In this document: positions 7,320 to 15,225 of the stretch, in pieces
How positions within the stretch are numbered: the first letter of the stretch is position 1
Layout: the number at the start of each line of letters is the position of its first letter
Source: Thalassospira australica
Lineage (GTDB): Bacteria > Pseudomonadota > Alphaproteobacteria > Rhodospirillales > Thalassospiraceae
DNA: 64,000 bases
Direction: 5' to 3'
NCBI RefSeq assembly: GCF_000763295.1
Contig: NZ_JRJE01000031.1
Location: 1 to 64,000 of the forward strand
Notes under the pieces: generated by a model
The model's input: the letters and a program-made list of their open reading frames with translations, nothing else
Told to the model about the DNA's origin: nothing
Databases searched by the model: none
Program-made: the position numbers and the translations under genes

Positions 7320-8504
7320 CTAAGCGGTTTTCAGACGCTCAAACCCCGCGTCAAGATCGGCAATCAGGTCGTCAGGATCCTCAAGGCCAATATGAAGGCG
7401 GATCAAAATGCCGTTTTCGTCCCATTTGGTGGCGGTGCGGATTTTGGTTGGATCGGATGGCAGGATCAGGCTTTCAAAGCCGCCCCAGCTAAAGCCCATG
7501 CCAAACAGTTCCATGTTATCTAGCATGTTGGCGAGTTGCGGTTTTTCGACCGGCTCCATGACAAAGGAGAACAGGCCGCTCGCACCGGAAAAGTCGCGTT
7601 TCCAGATCGCATGACCCGGATCATCGGGCAGGGCAGGATGAAGAACGCGTTTGACTTCCGGACGGGTCAGAAGCCAGTTTGCGACCTTAAGGCCGCTTTC
7701 ATGATGCTGTTTTAGCCGGACGGCAAGGGTGCGCATCCCGCGCTGGGCAAGGTAGCAATCATCAGGGCCAACCGCATCCCCGGCAATCAGGATTTGTTTT
7801 TTGACGGTCAGAAGGTCTTCTTCGGTCTTGGTTGTGATGGAACCCAGCATGACATCGGAGTGACCAACAATATATTTGGTGCCCGCCTGTACCGATACAT
7901 CCACACCCAGTTCAAACGGACGGCACAGGATCGGAGAGGCCCAGGTGTTATCAAGCAAAACCTTGACCCCGCGCGCATGAGCGGCATTGGAAATTGCCGG
8001 GATATCCTGCATTTCAAAGGTCAGCGAGCCCGGACTTTCACACCAGACAAGGGCAGTGTTATCGCGGATCAGACCGGCGATGTCGCCACCAATGGTTGGA
8101 TCGTAGTATTCCGTCTCGATCCCGAACTTCTTAAGGAAGGTATTGCACAGGTTGCGGGTCGGGAAATAGGTGCTGTCGGTCACCAGAATATGATCGCCCG
8201 GTTTGACATAAGCCAGGATCGCATTGGTGATCGCGGCCGCGCCAGACGACACACAAAGGGTTCCGTAACCGCCTTCAAGGTCGGCAACGGCTTCTTCAAG
8301 CAAAAAGCGTGTCGGCGTTCCGTGGCGGCCATAGGTCACCTTGCCGGGTTTGGATGCACCTGCTTTTTCAAGTTCGGCCAGACTGTCAAACAGGATGGTC
8401 GAGGCGTGAAAAACCGGCGGGTTGACCACGCCGTGATACTGGCTGGAGCGACGACCGGCATGAACCAGTCTGGTTTCGGTGTGTTTGGGGCTTTTGGGCG
8501 ACAT
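7320..8504 (-). CDS. metC: Cystathionine beta-lyase, PLP-dependent
   Basis: The 394-residue protein is a fold-type I Cys/Met metabolism PLP enzyme. The PLP lysine is Lys210 in QAGTKYIVGHSD, Tyr58 lies in VTYGRHGTPT, and SSGAAAI and the LLDNTW segment bind the cofactor. The motif spacing and the YGRHGTPT form fit cystathionine beta-lyase, which converts cystathionine to homocysteine, pyruvate and ammonia; a related C-S lyase role cannot be excluded. The ATG at 8504 is preferred (AAGGAG about 11 bases upstream); a longer frame to 8594 reads through this site. It is divergent from a Ser/Thr dehydratase gene. Confidence 0.9.
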   Translation of the reverse strand: MSPKSPKHTETRLVHAGRRSSQYHGVVNPPVFHASTILFDSLAELEKAGASKPGKVTYGRHGTPTRFLLEEAVADLEGGYGTLCVSSGAAAITNAILAYVKPGDHILVTDSTYFPTRNLCNTFLKKFGIETEYYDPTIGGDIAGLIRDNTALVWCESPGSLTFEMQDIPAISNAAHARGVKVLLDNTWASPILCRPFELGVDVSVQAGTKYIVGHSDVMLGSITTKTEEDLLTVKKQILIAGDAVGPDDCYLAQRGMRTLAVRLKQHHESGLKVANWLLTRPEVKRVLHPALPDDPGHAIWKRDFSGASGLFSFVMEPVEKPQLANMLDNMELFGMGFSWGGFESLILPSDPTKIRTATKWDENGILIRLHIGLEDPDDLIADLDAGFERLKTA

Positions 8505-8662
8505 ATCTGGCAGTTCTCCTTGGCGCAACGTATTCCATCTCAAAGACAAACCACCTTGGCGGCAGGCATTCAAGAGTTTTTGCGTAAAAGCCATTGTGAA
8601 TTTATATCATCAGGTTATTTCTATCGGGTGCCAACACTGACCAATCATATCAAGGGGGCCTT

Positions 8663-9619
8663 GTGATCGAACTTCAGGATTTCCGAACCGCGCGTCGCGC
8701 CATTTCAAACCATATGCGCCAGACGCCGGTGATCAAAGCCAGCAACCTGAATGACTTGTCGGGGTTTGCGGCCCTTAATAGCATTCCGGAAATGTATCTT
8801 AAGCTTGAAAACATGCAGGTTACCGGATCGTTCAAGGCGCGTGGTGCCATGAATGCTGCCCTTGCGCTTGATGAAGACAAGCGCACTGCCGGGTTGTGCA
8901 CAGCATCGGGGGGCAATCATGGCATGGGGGTTATTTATGCCGCGCGGACCCTTGGTGTGCCGGTCAAAATCTTTTTGCCGACAAATACGCCAAAGCCAAA
9001 GGTCGAAAAGTTGCGTGTGCAGGGTGTTGATGTTGCGTTGATCGGGGCTGTGTGGGATGACGCCAATAGGGCAGCCATGGAACATGCACGTGAAAGCGGC
9101 ATGGCCTACATTCATCCCTTTGCCGATCCCAAGGTGATTGCCGGGCAGGGCACCATTGCGCTTGAGCTGCTTGAGCAGCAACCCGACCTTGATACGCTGG
9201 TTGTCGCCATTGGTGGTGGCGGGCTGATATCGGGTGTGGCAACCGCAGCCCGCCTGTTGCGCCCGTCGATCCGGGTGATTGGTGTTGAGCCCACCGGGGC
9301 CGCGACCCTGTTTGAAAGCCTTAAGGCAAATGAAGTTGTGACGCTGCCAAGTGTGAATACAGCCGCGACAAGTTTGGCGCCGCGTCAATCATCGGCTCTT
9401 AATGTCGATCTGATTGGCAAGAATGTTGATCGTATTGCACTTGTTGGCGATGAAGAAATGAAAAAGGCGGCAAGCTGGCTTTGGAAGGAACTTGGAATTT
9501 CGGTCGAGCTATCGGCCGCAGCCGGGATTGCTGCCATCATGACCGATCGCCTTGGTGTCACTGATCCCGGCCGGGTTGGCGTGATTATCTGTGGTACGGG
9601 AACCGACGGTATCCAGTAA
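8663..9619 (+). CDS. Threonine/serine dehydratase (fold-type II PLP enzyme)
   Basis: The 318-residue catalytic-domain-only enzyme deaminates hydroxy amino acids (threonine to 2-oxobutyrate, or serine to pyruvate), or acts on a related substrate such as hydroxyaspartate. Lys58 in GSFKARGA carries PLP, SGGNHGMG binds the substrate carboxylate, and the GGGGLISG loop binds the phosphate. There is no ACT regulatory domain, so it resembles the catabolic, not the isoleucine-biosynthetic, type. It begins with GTG, supported by AAGGGGG five bases upstream. A good terminator follows. Confidence 0.9.
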   Translation: MIELQDFRTARRAISNHMRQTPVIKASNLNDLSGFAALNSIPEMYLKLENMQVTGSFKARGAMNAALALDEDKRTAGLCTASGGNHGMGVIYAARTLGVPVKIFLPTNTPKPKVEKLRVQGVDVALIGAVWDDANRAAMEHARESGMAYIHPFADPKVIAGQGTIALELLEQQPDLDTLVVAIGGGGLISGVATAARLLRPSIRVIGVEPTGAATLFESLKANEVVTLPSVNTAATSLAPRQSSALNVDLIGKNVDRIALVGDEEMKKAASWLWKELGISVELSAAAGIAAIMTDRLGVTDPGRVGVIICGTGTDGIQ

Positions 9620-9656
9620 GGAGTTATCTGGTCTGGCAAAACGTATGGTGATGAAT

Positions 9657-9685
9657 GAAAAGGGGGCTTGGCCCTCTTTTTGTTT
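9657..9685 (+). terminator. Terminator of the Ser/Thr dehydratase gene
   Basis: AAAAGGGGG and CCCTCTTTTT pair around a short CTTGG-type loop, followed by a T-rich tail, 38 bases after the stop. Confidence 0.75.
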
Positions 9686-9715
9686 GTTTGGGTCTGGCCT
9701 GTGTGGGGGCAAATA

Positions 9716-9752
9716 AAAAGGGATGAAACCAAACGGTTTCATCCCTTTTTAA
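9716..9752. terminator. Bidirectional terminator before rpmF
   Basis: A perfect 11-bp stem GGGATGAAACC / GGTTTCATCCC with A run before and T run after can stop transcription from both sides. It should terminate rpmF leftwards. Confidence 0.85.
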
Positions 9753-9834
9753 ACCAGACGCCAGCCCAATTGGACTGGCGCGGAATTATATAGCGTCGCA
9801 AACCGCCAAAGAGCCAAAGCCCTCCGGAGCGGAA

Positions 9835-10014
9835 TTACATCTTCGGCTCGACCACCTGACGACCACGGTACATACCGGTGTTCGGATCAATGTGGTGCGG
9901 GCGATGCAGTTCGCCGGTTTCTTTGTCTTCGCGGTACGAGCCCTTGGCGAGCTTGTCATGCGAGCGACGCATGCCCTGACGGGACTTGGTCACTTTTTTC
10001 TTTGGCACTGCCAT
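9835..10014 (-). CDS. rpmF: 50S ribosomal protein L32
   Basis: A 59-codon gene reads [17 protein letters not shown] at the start and [13 protein letters not shown] at the end, which is unmistakable alphaproteobacterial L32. The protein has no cysteine at all, so it is the zinc-free form. A sigma70-like promoter lies at 10053-10081, inside the end of the preceding GNAT gene, and a strong terminator follows at 9716-9752. It is therefore an independent transcript. Confidence 0.97.
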   Translation of the reverse strand: MAVPKKKVTKSRQGMRRSHDKLAKGSYREDKETGELHRPHHIDPNTGMYRGRQVVEPKM

Positions 10015-10052
10015 GGGTCATCATCCTCTGGCTTGGGTAAACTCAGGCGCGC

Positions 10053-10081
10053 TTGTTACCGTGCGCGGTCGGGAAAGTCAA
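10053..10081 (-). promoter_or_regulatory. Sigma70-type promoter for rpmF
   Basis: Read leftwards, TTGACT is followed by exactly 17 bases and TAACAA, ending 39 bases before the rpmF start. It overlaps the stop codon of the upstream GNAT gene. Confidence 0.6.
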
Positions 10082-10742
10082 CGATCAAAGTGTCGGAATC
10101 TGCATTATTTGCATTTTCCTTCCCACTTTCGCGTTCCGGGACGTTGCCGCCCGCATGGCCATCATGATCAACATGATGATCAATATGGGGGATCAGCCCG
10201 GTGTCGCGCGGATCATCAACAATGTCCGTTCGCTGATCATATATAGCAAAGCCTGCCTTTTGGTAAGCCCCCAATGCACTTGGATGGTCCAAAGTGCAGG
10301 TATTTACCGTTACACGGGTTGGCTTAAAGCTCCAGGCGGTGTCAATCGCCCAGTTCAGCAGGTATTTGCCAAAGCCCTTGCCGATGAATTCCGGTATCAA
10401 GCCCATGTAATGCAGGTCAATCACGCGATCAGATTCAAGGTCCGAAAGGTCCAGTTCGGCAAAGCCTGCCGGGACACCGGCAACATAAAGCACATAAACA
10501 TGTGTCTCAGGTTTTGCCAGGATCGGGGCCAGTTCATCATCACCCATCAGGCGACGCTGCCACCAAAGCCATGGTTCGCCAACCGTATTATATAAGTAGC
10601 GATAGAATGACAAAGTCGGGTCTTCGGCGCGAATGATCGCAACCTTTCCCGGTGGGACGATGGCCGGAACGCGATCCGGCGGGCTTTGCATTTCAAGGAA
10701 GCTGACGACAACTTCCAGTTTGCGCGGATTGGATGGGGTCAT
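10056..10742 (-). CDS. GNAT family N-acetyltransferase
   Basis: The 228-residue protein has the GNAT acetyl-CoA loop in YMGLIPEFIGKGFGKYLL (Q/R-x-x-G-x-G/A variant with GKGFGK) followed by the beta5-alpha4 segment NTCTLDHPSALGAYQKAGF. A polar, His/Asp-rich C-terminal tail (HIDHHVDHDGH) extends beyond the fold. The substrate is unknown; a small molecule or protein amine is expected. Its ATG overlaps the stop of the preceding GNAT gene as ATGA, so the two are translated together. Expression likely comes from upstream of the first GNAT. Confidence 0.85.
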   Translation of the reverse strand: MTPSNPRKLEVVVSFLEMQSPPDRVPAIVPPGKVAIIRAEDPTLSFYRYLYNTVGEPWLWWQRRLMGDDELAPILAKPETHVYVLYVAGVPAGFAELDLSDLESDRVIDLHYMGLIPEFIGKGFGKYLLNWAIDTAWSFKPTRVTVNTCTLDHPSALGAYQKAGFAIYDQRTDIVDDPRDTGLIPHIDHHVDHDGHAGGNVPERESGKENANNADSDTLIVDFPDRAR

Positions 10743-11257
10743 TGGATTAAACTCTTGCACATTAATGTGTTCTGGTGCGACTCAGGCGGTGTCTGATCGG
10801 GGGCGCTTCCAACCCGCTCATAGCCCAGATTGGCGTAAAAATCACCCGCTGTCGCATTTTCAACGGTGATCCGGATTTCGCGTAACCCTGAGGTCCGCAG
10901 GATATCTTCGGCCAGTCTTACCAGTTCGCGACCAATGCCCATGCCCTGCGCATGTTCGGCGATGGCCAAATAGTGGATCCAGCCAAATATATCATCATGC
11001 CCGGTCATCATGGTTGCGACGATCTGATCATCACCGGGGTGGCGGGCGATAATCAGGCTGCCATGTTGGGCCGAGATACAATTTTCGATATCCTGCCGGG
11101 CATCGCGAATGGCGGGGATCAATCCGGTGGAAATCCACAGTCGGGTGATTGCGGTGATATCTTCGGCTGAAGGCTGTTTTAACTGTTCAAGCACAATGCC
11201 CGCCCCATCGGCGTCACCGTTGGTCTTGTCGGAACCAAAAGGGGATGGAACGGGCAT
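10739..11257 (-). CDS. GNAT family N-acetyltransferase
   Basis: The 172-residue acetyltransferase shows the acetyl-CoA site LAIAEHAQGMGIGRELV (QGMGIG) and the C-terminal FYANLGYERVG segment of YpeA-like GNATs. The start chosen is the ATG at 11257, with GTGAG seven bases upstream; a longer frame to 11401 overlaps sseA. It is 43 bases downstream of sseA on the same strand and coupled to a second GNAT by an ATGA overlap. Substrate unknown. Confidence 0.85.
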   Translation of the reverse strand: MPVPSPFGSDKTNGDADGAGIVLEQLKQPSAEDITAITRLWISTGLIPAIRDARQDIENCISAQHGSLIIARHPGDDQIVATMMTGHDDIFGWIHYLAIAEHAQGMGIGRELVRLAEDILRTSGLREIRITVENATAGDFYANLGYERVGSAPDQTPPESHQNTLMCKSLIQ

Positions 11258-11300
11258 TGGGATGCTCACTTGTGGGCTGATTTTTTCGTTAGGCGACGTT

Positions 11301-12158
11301 TCAGGCGGGGCCGGTATCGACGGGGCTGTCCTTGGTTGTTGCCCACTCCGCCCAGGAGCCGTCATAAACCGCGACTTGTTTATGGCCGGAAATATAGGCA
11401 CCCATTGCCAGAACGCAGGCAGTCACCCCCGAGCCGCAACTGGCGACAATCGGTTTGTGCAGGTCAAGACCTGCAGTGTTAAACGCGGTTTTGATTTCAT
11501 CGGCTGTCTTGAAGGTGCCATCTGAATTGAGCAGTTCGGTAAAGGGCAGGTTATAGGAACCCGGAACGTGGCCGGACTTGCCCCAGGGATCATCAACTTC
11601 GCCGCGGAAGCGTTCACCTGCACGGGCGTCGACAAGCTGTTCGCGTTTGGTTTTAACGTTTGAAAGAACCTGATCAAATTCGCGCAGCAGGAAGCTGTTG
11701 GCACGCGCCGTGAAATGGCGTTCGCGCGGTGGCGTCGGCGCATCGGTCACCGGGCGGTTTTCTGCACGCCATTTGGGCAAGCCGCCATCAAGGACCACGA
11801 CATCATTGTGGCCAAAGTGGCGAAGCATCCACCACGCACGGCAGGCAGCAAGGGCCGAGCCGGTTTGGCCATAAACCACGATCCGAACGCCGTCGCCCAA
11901 ACCAAGTTTGCGAACCTTGGCAGAAAACTTGATCGCATCAGGCATCATGTGCGGCAGGGGCGCACTGTTGTCTGCTGCGATGTCGTCAATGTCGAAAAAC
12001 ACGGCACCCGGGATGTGTTCTGCATCATAAATTTCGCGGGCATTTTTGTTGTCAGCGGGCATATACCAGCTTGCATCGACGACGCGTACGTCCGGTGCGT
12101 CAATATGGTCCGCCAGCCACTCGGTGGAAACAAGGGCGTCGGAAAGTGGGTTGGTCAT
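11301..12158 (-). CDS. sseA: 3-mercaptopyruvate sulfurtransferase
   Basis: The 285-residue protein has two rhodanese domains, the second carrying the active loop CGSGVTAC with catalytic Cys241. A CGSGVT loop rather than CRKGVT indicates preference for 3-mercaptopyruvate over thiosulfate. It transfers sulfur to thiol or cyanide acceptors in the cytoplasm. The ATG at 12158 has GGAG eight bases upstream; a TTG two codons earlier is less likely. Two GNAT genes follow on the same strand. Confidence 0.93.
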   Translation of the reverse strand: MTNPLSDALVSTEWLADHIDAPDVRVVDASWYMPADNKNAREIYDAEHIPGAVFFDIDDIAADNSAPLPHMMPDAIKFSAKVRKLGLGDGVRIVVYGQTGSALAACRAWWMLRHFGHNDVVVLDGGLPKWRAENRPVTDAPTPPRERHFTARANSFLLREFDQVLSNVKTKREQLVDARAGERFRGEVDDPWGKSGHVPGSYNLPFTELLNSDGTFKTADEIKTAFNTAGLDLHKPIVASCGSGVTACVLAMGAYISGHKQVAVYDGSWAEWATTKDSPVDTGPA

Positions 12159-12350
12159 GGACAAGCTCCGATTGGCAATGGTGGGTATTGCGTGATCCCG
12201 GTTGGCTCCGGGCTCTTTATGTGGTGATCCTGATGTTTATAGAATTTGTAACGGTACAGCCCTGGACTGGCAACCAGCAGTGAATACAAGAGGTGGGGTT
12301 TCCTGTTCAAATTGTGACGTGGTCTGCCAGCCCGGTTGAGAAGGGCTGGC

Positions 12351-13061
12351 TTAGTCGGCAAACACGATGTTGATCCGGCGGTTCTGGCGGCCCTTCTTTT
12401 CGATTTTGGAAACCATGACCTTGCCGATCTCGCCGGTTTTTTGCACATGGGTGCCGCCACAGGGCTGAAAATCAATGCCTTCGATGGTCACGGTGCGGAT
12501 GGAATGACCATCCATCGGCGGCTGCACGGACATGGTGCGAACCAGTTCCGGGTTTGCTTTGAGTTCTGCCACCGTGATTTCGCCGTCATAGACATCGGCG
12601 TTCCGTTCGATCAGGGCGTTGAGCTTGTCGCTGATTTCATCTTTATCAAGGACCGCGTCCGGCAGATTGAAATCAAGCCGTGCCTTGTGGGCTGCGATGT
12701 TGCCGCCAGTTACATCGCCCTCAATCACCGCGCACAGAAGATGCAGGCAGGTGTGAAAGCGCATCAGTTTGTGGCGATTGTCCCAGTCAAGTTCGGCTGT
12801 AACGCTGTCGCCAATGGTCGGAAGCGGATGGTCTTCGGCGATTATATGCAGGGTGCGGCCTGTTTCGCGGTCCTTCACAGTGGTGGCAACCGGAAGGGCA
12901 GTGCCATTGGCCATCGTCAATGTACCGATATCACCCGACTGGCCGCCTGCGGTTGGGTAAAACACTGTTTGATCCAGTTCTACACCGCGCTCGGAGATGG
13001 CTGTCACCGTTGCGCTGCAGGTTTTGGCGTATGCGTCTTCGCGAAACAAAAGGCGTGTCAT
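12351..13061 (-). CDS. Alanyl-tRNA editing protein AlaX-like
   Basis: The 236-residue protein is a stand-alone homologue of the AlaRS editing domain that removes serine or glycine from mischarged tRNA-Ala. The zinc site is visible: His103 and His107 in HTCLH, Cys201 and His205 in CGGTH. The N-terminal glycine-rich barrel (YPTAGGQSGDIG) matches AlaX-II-type proteins. The start at 13061 has AGGAAGGA at optimal spacing; the longer frame to 13331 has no support. It is divergent from the winged-helix-like gene at 13334. Confidence 0.93.
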   Translation of the reverse strand: MTRLLFREDAYAKTCSATVTAISERGVELDQTVFYPTAGGQSGDIGTLTMANGTALPVATTVKDRETGRTLHIIAEDHPLPTIGDSVTAELDWDNRHKLMRFHTCLHLLCAVIEGDVTGGNIAAHKARLDFNLPDAVLDKDEISDKLNALIERNADVYDGEITVAELKANPELVRTMSVQPPMDGHSIRTVTIEGIDFQPCGGTHVQKTGEIGKVMVSKIEKKGRQNRRINIVFAD

Positions 13062-13243
13062 CTTGTTGGTCCTTCCTGTTGGTGGCGTTCTTTTGGTTTG
13101 TCCTCTGTATTGCAAGCATTGGGGTGGCTTACGCCGGGCGGACAGTTTTCGACCGGGTGAGAGGCTTTTGTTTTTGGCATTATCGTGTGGCGGGATCATG
13201 CGTGTTGTCGAGGGCAAAATTTCAACGCATGAAATATATGGTT

Positions 13244-13259
13244 TGTATATTGGTGTACA
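13244..13259. promoter_or_regulatory. TGTA-N8-TACA dyad upstream of first winged-helix gene
   Basis: TGTA (13244-13247) and TACA (13256-13259) are separated by eight bases in an AT-rich region 75 bases before the GTG at 13334. An identical arrangement occurs at 13919-13934. A further palindrome ATACA-AAA-TGTAT lies at 13286-13298. Confidence 0.5.
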
Positions 13260-13285
13260 TAAATTGTAAAATAGTGTTGAAAAAA

Positions 13286-13298
13286 ATACAAAATGTAT
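13286..13298. promoter_or_regulatory. ATACA-AAA-TGTAT palindrome
   Basis: A perfect 5-3-5 inverted repeat lies 35 bases before the GTG start of the first winged-helix-like gene, within the same AT-rich stretch as the TGTA-N8-TACA dyad. Confidence 0.4.
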
Positions 13299-13333
13299 GG
13301 TATTTGTGCTGCGTGATTCAGGGAAAAGCAACC

Positions 13334-13930
13334 GTGCCAGCCATAATCCATGTCAAACTGTCAGGCGAAGGGGACTTCGGTCCTGTCGATCTTGAATGTG
13401 CCATTCCGCCGGCACGTTTGCCTGTGGTCATGGCCGCCCTGTTTGGTCAGGTGCAACCGGTTCCGGGGATGACAGGGGTGGCGGGCGCAAAAGGTGTTGC
13501 CGCCGGGCAGCAAGCCGGTCGCAACCATATCGACCATGATCACCTTTGCAATCCTTCTGACGATCCTGCGGGCGGTGGTGCACCTGGTGGAGATGCAGTT
13601 GGTTCACCTTCTGTCGATCCGGGTATGTTCATCACAGCCTTTGTCGGCGATTTTGGGGATTTGGTCGGGCGTTTGCAGCCGCGCGGATTTGCCGAAATGA
13701 TCCTGTTGGCAGCGGTTTGGTTGCAGTATCGCGATGCCAGAAGCTTTGTCACCCGTGATGATATTCGACGTCTTTTGCGTCGGCAGGATCATCTGCGCAT
13801 GCCGCGTAATTTCAGCCGTGATTTCCATACAGCAGTTGAACGGGGCTATCTGGAGGCCGTGGAAGAGGACAGCGGATATGCGGTGTCTTCGCTTGGCTAT
13901 CAGTGGCTCCAGATGGAATGTATAAAATAG
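13334..13930 (+). CDS. Unrecognised protein with C-terminal winged-helix-like domain
   Basis: I do not recognise this 198-residue protein. Residues 1-50 form a beta-rich N-terminal segment (HVKLSGEGDFGPVDLE), and residues 55-105 are a low-complexity Gly/Ala/Asp/Pro linker. The last 80 residues look like a winged helix: FVTRDDIRRLLRRQ as a helix-turn-helix start, MPRNFSRDFHTAVERGYL as recognition helix, and SGYAVSSLGYQWL as wing. Such a C-terminal domain suggests DNA binding. GTG at 13334 is chosen (GGAAAAG five bases upstream); an open frame back to 12920 runs antisense through alaX. The stop overlaps a TGTA-N8-TACA dyad, and a second winged-helix-like gene follows at 14021. Confidence 0.7.
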   Translation: MPAIIHVKLSGEGDFGPVDLECAIPPARLPVVMAALFGQVQPVPGMTGVAGAKGVAAGQQAGRNHIDHDHLCNPSDDPAGGGAPGGDAVGSPSVDPGMFITAFVGDFGDLVGRLQPRGFAEMILLAAVWLQYRDARSFVTRDDIRRLLRRQDHLRMPRNFSRDFHTAVERGYLEAVEEDSGYAVSSLGYQWLQMECIK

Positions 13931-13934
13931 TACA
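13919..13934. promoter_or_regulatory. TGTA-N8-TACA dyad upstream of second winged-helix gene
   Basis: TGTA (13919-13922) and TACA (13931-13934) flank eight bases that include the TAG stop of the preceding gene. Spacing is identical to the copy at 13244-13259. Confidence 0.5.
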
Positions 13935-14020
13935 AAAAGTCAAAAAATTGATTGACGATATGTATGTATGATGTATCGTTCTTCAGTAGGGACAAACAAC
14001 AAGCGGGTGGGGACAAATTC

Positions 14021-14548
14021 ATGAAAGAATGGGAAGTCAGAACCAGTTGCCGTGTATGGCGTGGGCGTTATGTGATCCGGGGGGATGTGGATCGCATCGC
14101 CAATGATATTGTTGAACTTCAGCAAAACCGCTTCCCGGGGCTTGAGACAGACAAGGTTTCGCTTCGGGTTGTAACCATGGCTGTCATGTCCGTTCTGGCA
14201 GAGGAATGCTGCGAAGACGGCGTGACTGCGGCCGAGCTTTCCTTCCTTTTGACGACCTGCCTTGGTATGCCGATTTCACCAACCCGTATCGAAAAAGAAA
14301 TGGACGGCCTTGGCGGTTTGGTTTGGACCGGGGAATGGGGCGGTGAAACCCTGTATGTGATGGAAAAACGCGGTCTGCGCTTCTTTGAAAACGCGCGTGT
14401 CACGGCGCTTTCGGAAAACGGTAATCTAAGCGTGAAAAACTGCGAAGGCCTTGCTGCCATTGAGCCCCTGGAGGGGGACGATGCCGTAATCGACCCGGCA
14501 ATGATCACTGAGCCAGCCCCGCATGCACGCTATCGCGTGGTAAGCTAG
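14021..14548 (+). CDS. Unrecognised protein with winged-helix-like core
   Basis: I do not recognise this 175-residue protein. Residues about 45-125 suggest a winged helix: an N-terminal helix (VVTMAVMSVLAEE), a short HTH (VTAAELSFLL and PISPTRIEKEMDGLG) and a beta wing (GGETLYVMEKRGLRFF). The first 40 residues contain TSCRVWRGRYVIRGD. The C-terminal 40 residues are acidic and probably flexible. The ATG at 14021 follows GGGGA by eight bases; an upstream frame to 13952 is not supported. Its context (same strand, 90 bases after another winged-helix-like gene, shared dyad) suggests a regulatory pair, but this is inference. Confidence 0.7.
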   Translation: MKEWEVRTSCRVWRGRYVIRGDVDRIANDIVELQQNRFPGLETDKVSLRVVTMAVMSVLAEECCEDGVTAAELSFLLTTCLGMPISPTRIEKEMDGLGGLVWTGEWGGETLYVMEKRGLRFFENARVTALSENGNLSVKNCEGLAAIEPLEGDDAVIDPAMITEPAPHARYRVVS

Positions 14549-14891
14549 ATCCTTGCGCTGCTGCAAAGCTTGTTGCGTTAAAAATCAAAGGTATCCGTTG
14601 CGAATTGCATCGGGTGCCTTCTTGTGTTTGAGGGATCGTTTGTTCAGGATGTTTTCGGTTTTTGAAAAGATGGATGCGCAAAGAGGCTTGACGGATGTGA
14701 AAATTCGCCATATCCAAAAAGGCATGGAAAACATGATTGTACATTTCAACGCCTATTTTACGTCGTGCACATAGCGCGGCGCCTGTTGATGTGTTTATGA
14801 TTTGAACCAAGACCGGCTGCCCCAGGGCGGCCTTTGTTTTTTCCATAAACCGGTTTGCCCGAGGTGGCCTCACCAACGAAGGAAACCGGAA
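14549..14891. other. Intergenic stretch with a terminator, no gene supported
   Basis: Two overlapping frames (rightward 14553-14774, leftward 14505-14900) have no ribosome binding site or recognisable sequence and are not called. The only feature seen is the hairpin at 14814-14842. Confidence 0.5.
14814..14842 (+). terminator. Rho-independent terminator before the S4-domain gene
   Basis: GGCTGCC and GGCGGCC form a 7-bp stem (one G-T wobble) around a CCAG-like loop, followed by TTTGTTTTTT. It ends transcription from the winged-helix pair. Confidence 0.75.
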
Positions 14892-15170
14892 ATGACCCAT
14901 ATCTCCATTGCTGATCGTATGCCGACACTTGATTTCGCGCCCAATGCCCTAAAGGACGGGGTTGGGGTGGTGTCGCTTATTCTGATGGCGGGCTTTGCTG
15001 AAACCAGTGTTGCCGCCAGTGATCTTGTTCAAAGCGGTGCGGTTCGCATCGATGACAAACAGATCAACGATCCCGAACATCATATTCTAAGCTATGCATT
15101 CGATGATGGCGAAGTTCTGAGGTTGACTGTTGGTGGGCAAAGCACACTTTTGATCCGCCGTGCTGATTAG
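14892..15170 (+). CDS. Stand-alone S4-like RNA-binding protein resembling TyrRS C-terminus
   Basis: The 92-residue protein resembles the C-terminal S4 extension of tyrosyl-tRNA synthetase without any catalytic part. Residues 25-60 give the S4 core (SLILMAGFAETSVAASDLV then SGAVRIDDKQINDP), and the C-terminus DGEVLRLTVGGQSTLLIRR matches the TyrRS terminal strand pattern. It probably binds structured RNA; the target is not visible. The ATG at 14892 follows GAAGGAAA at normal spacing. Nothing upstream encodes HIGH or KMSKS, so it is not a broken TyrRS in place; it is either a domesticated fragment or a stand-alone family. Confidence 0.7.
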   Translation: MTHISIADRMPTLDFAPNALKDGVGVVSLILMAGFAETSVAASDLVQSGAVRIDDKQINDPEHHILSYAFDDGEVLRLTVGGQSTLLIRRAD

Positions 15171-15225
15171 GCGGATAGAAGTGCGATTGGCGCTTTTAAG
15201 CAGTGTCAGGTCACGTCGGGCACTG

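Noticed and set aside
14505-14900. 131-codon leftward frame between the winged-helix gene and the S4 gene
   Set aside because: No ribosome site or recognisable motif; it crosses the + strand terminator and the end of a better supported gene.
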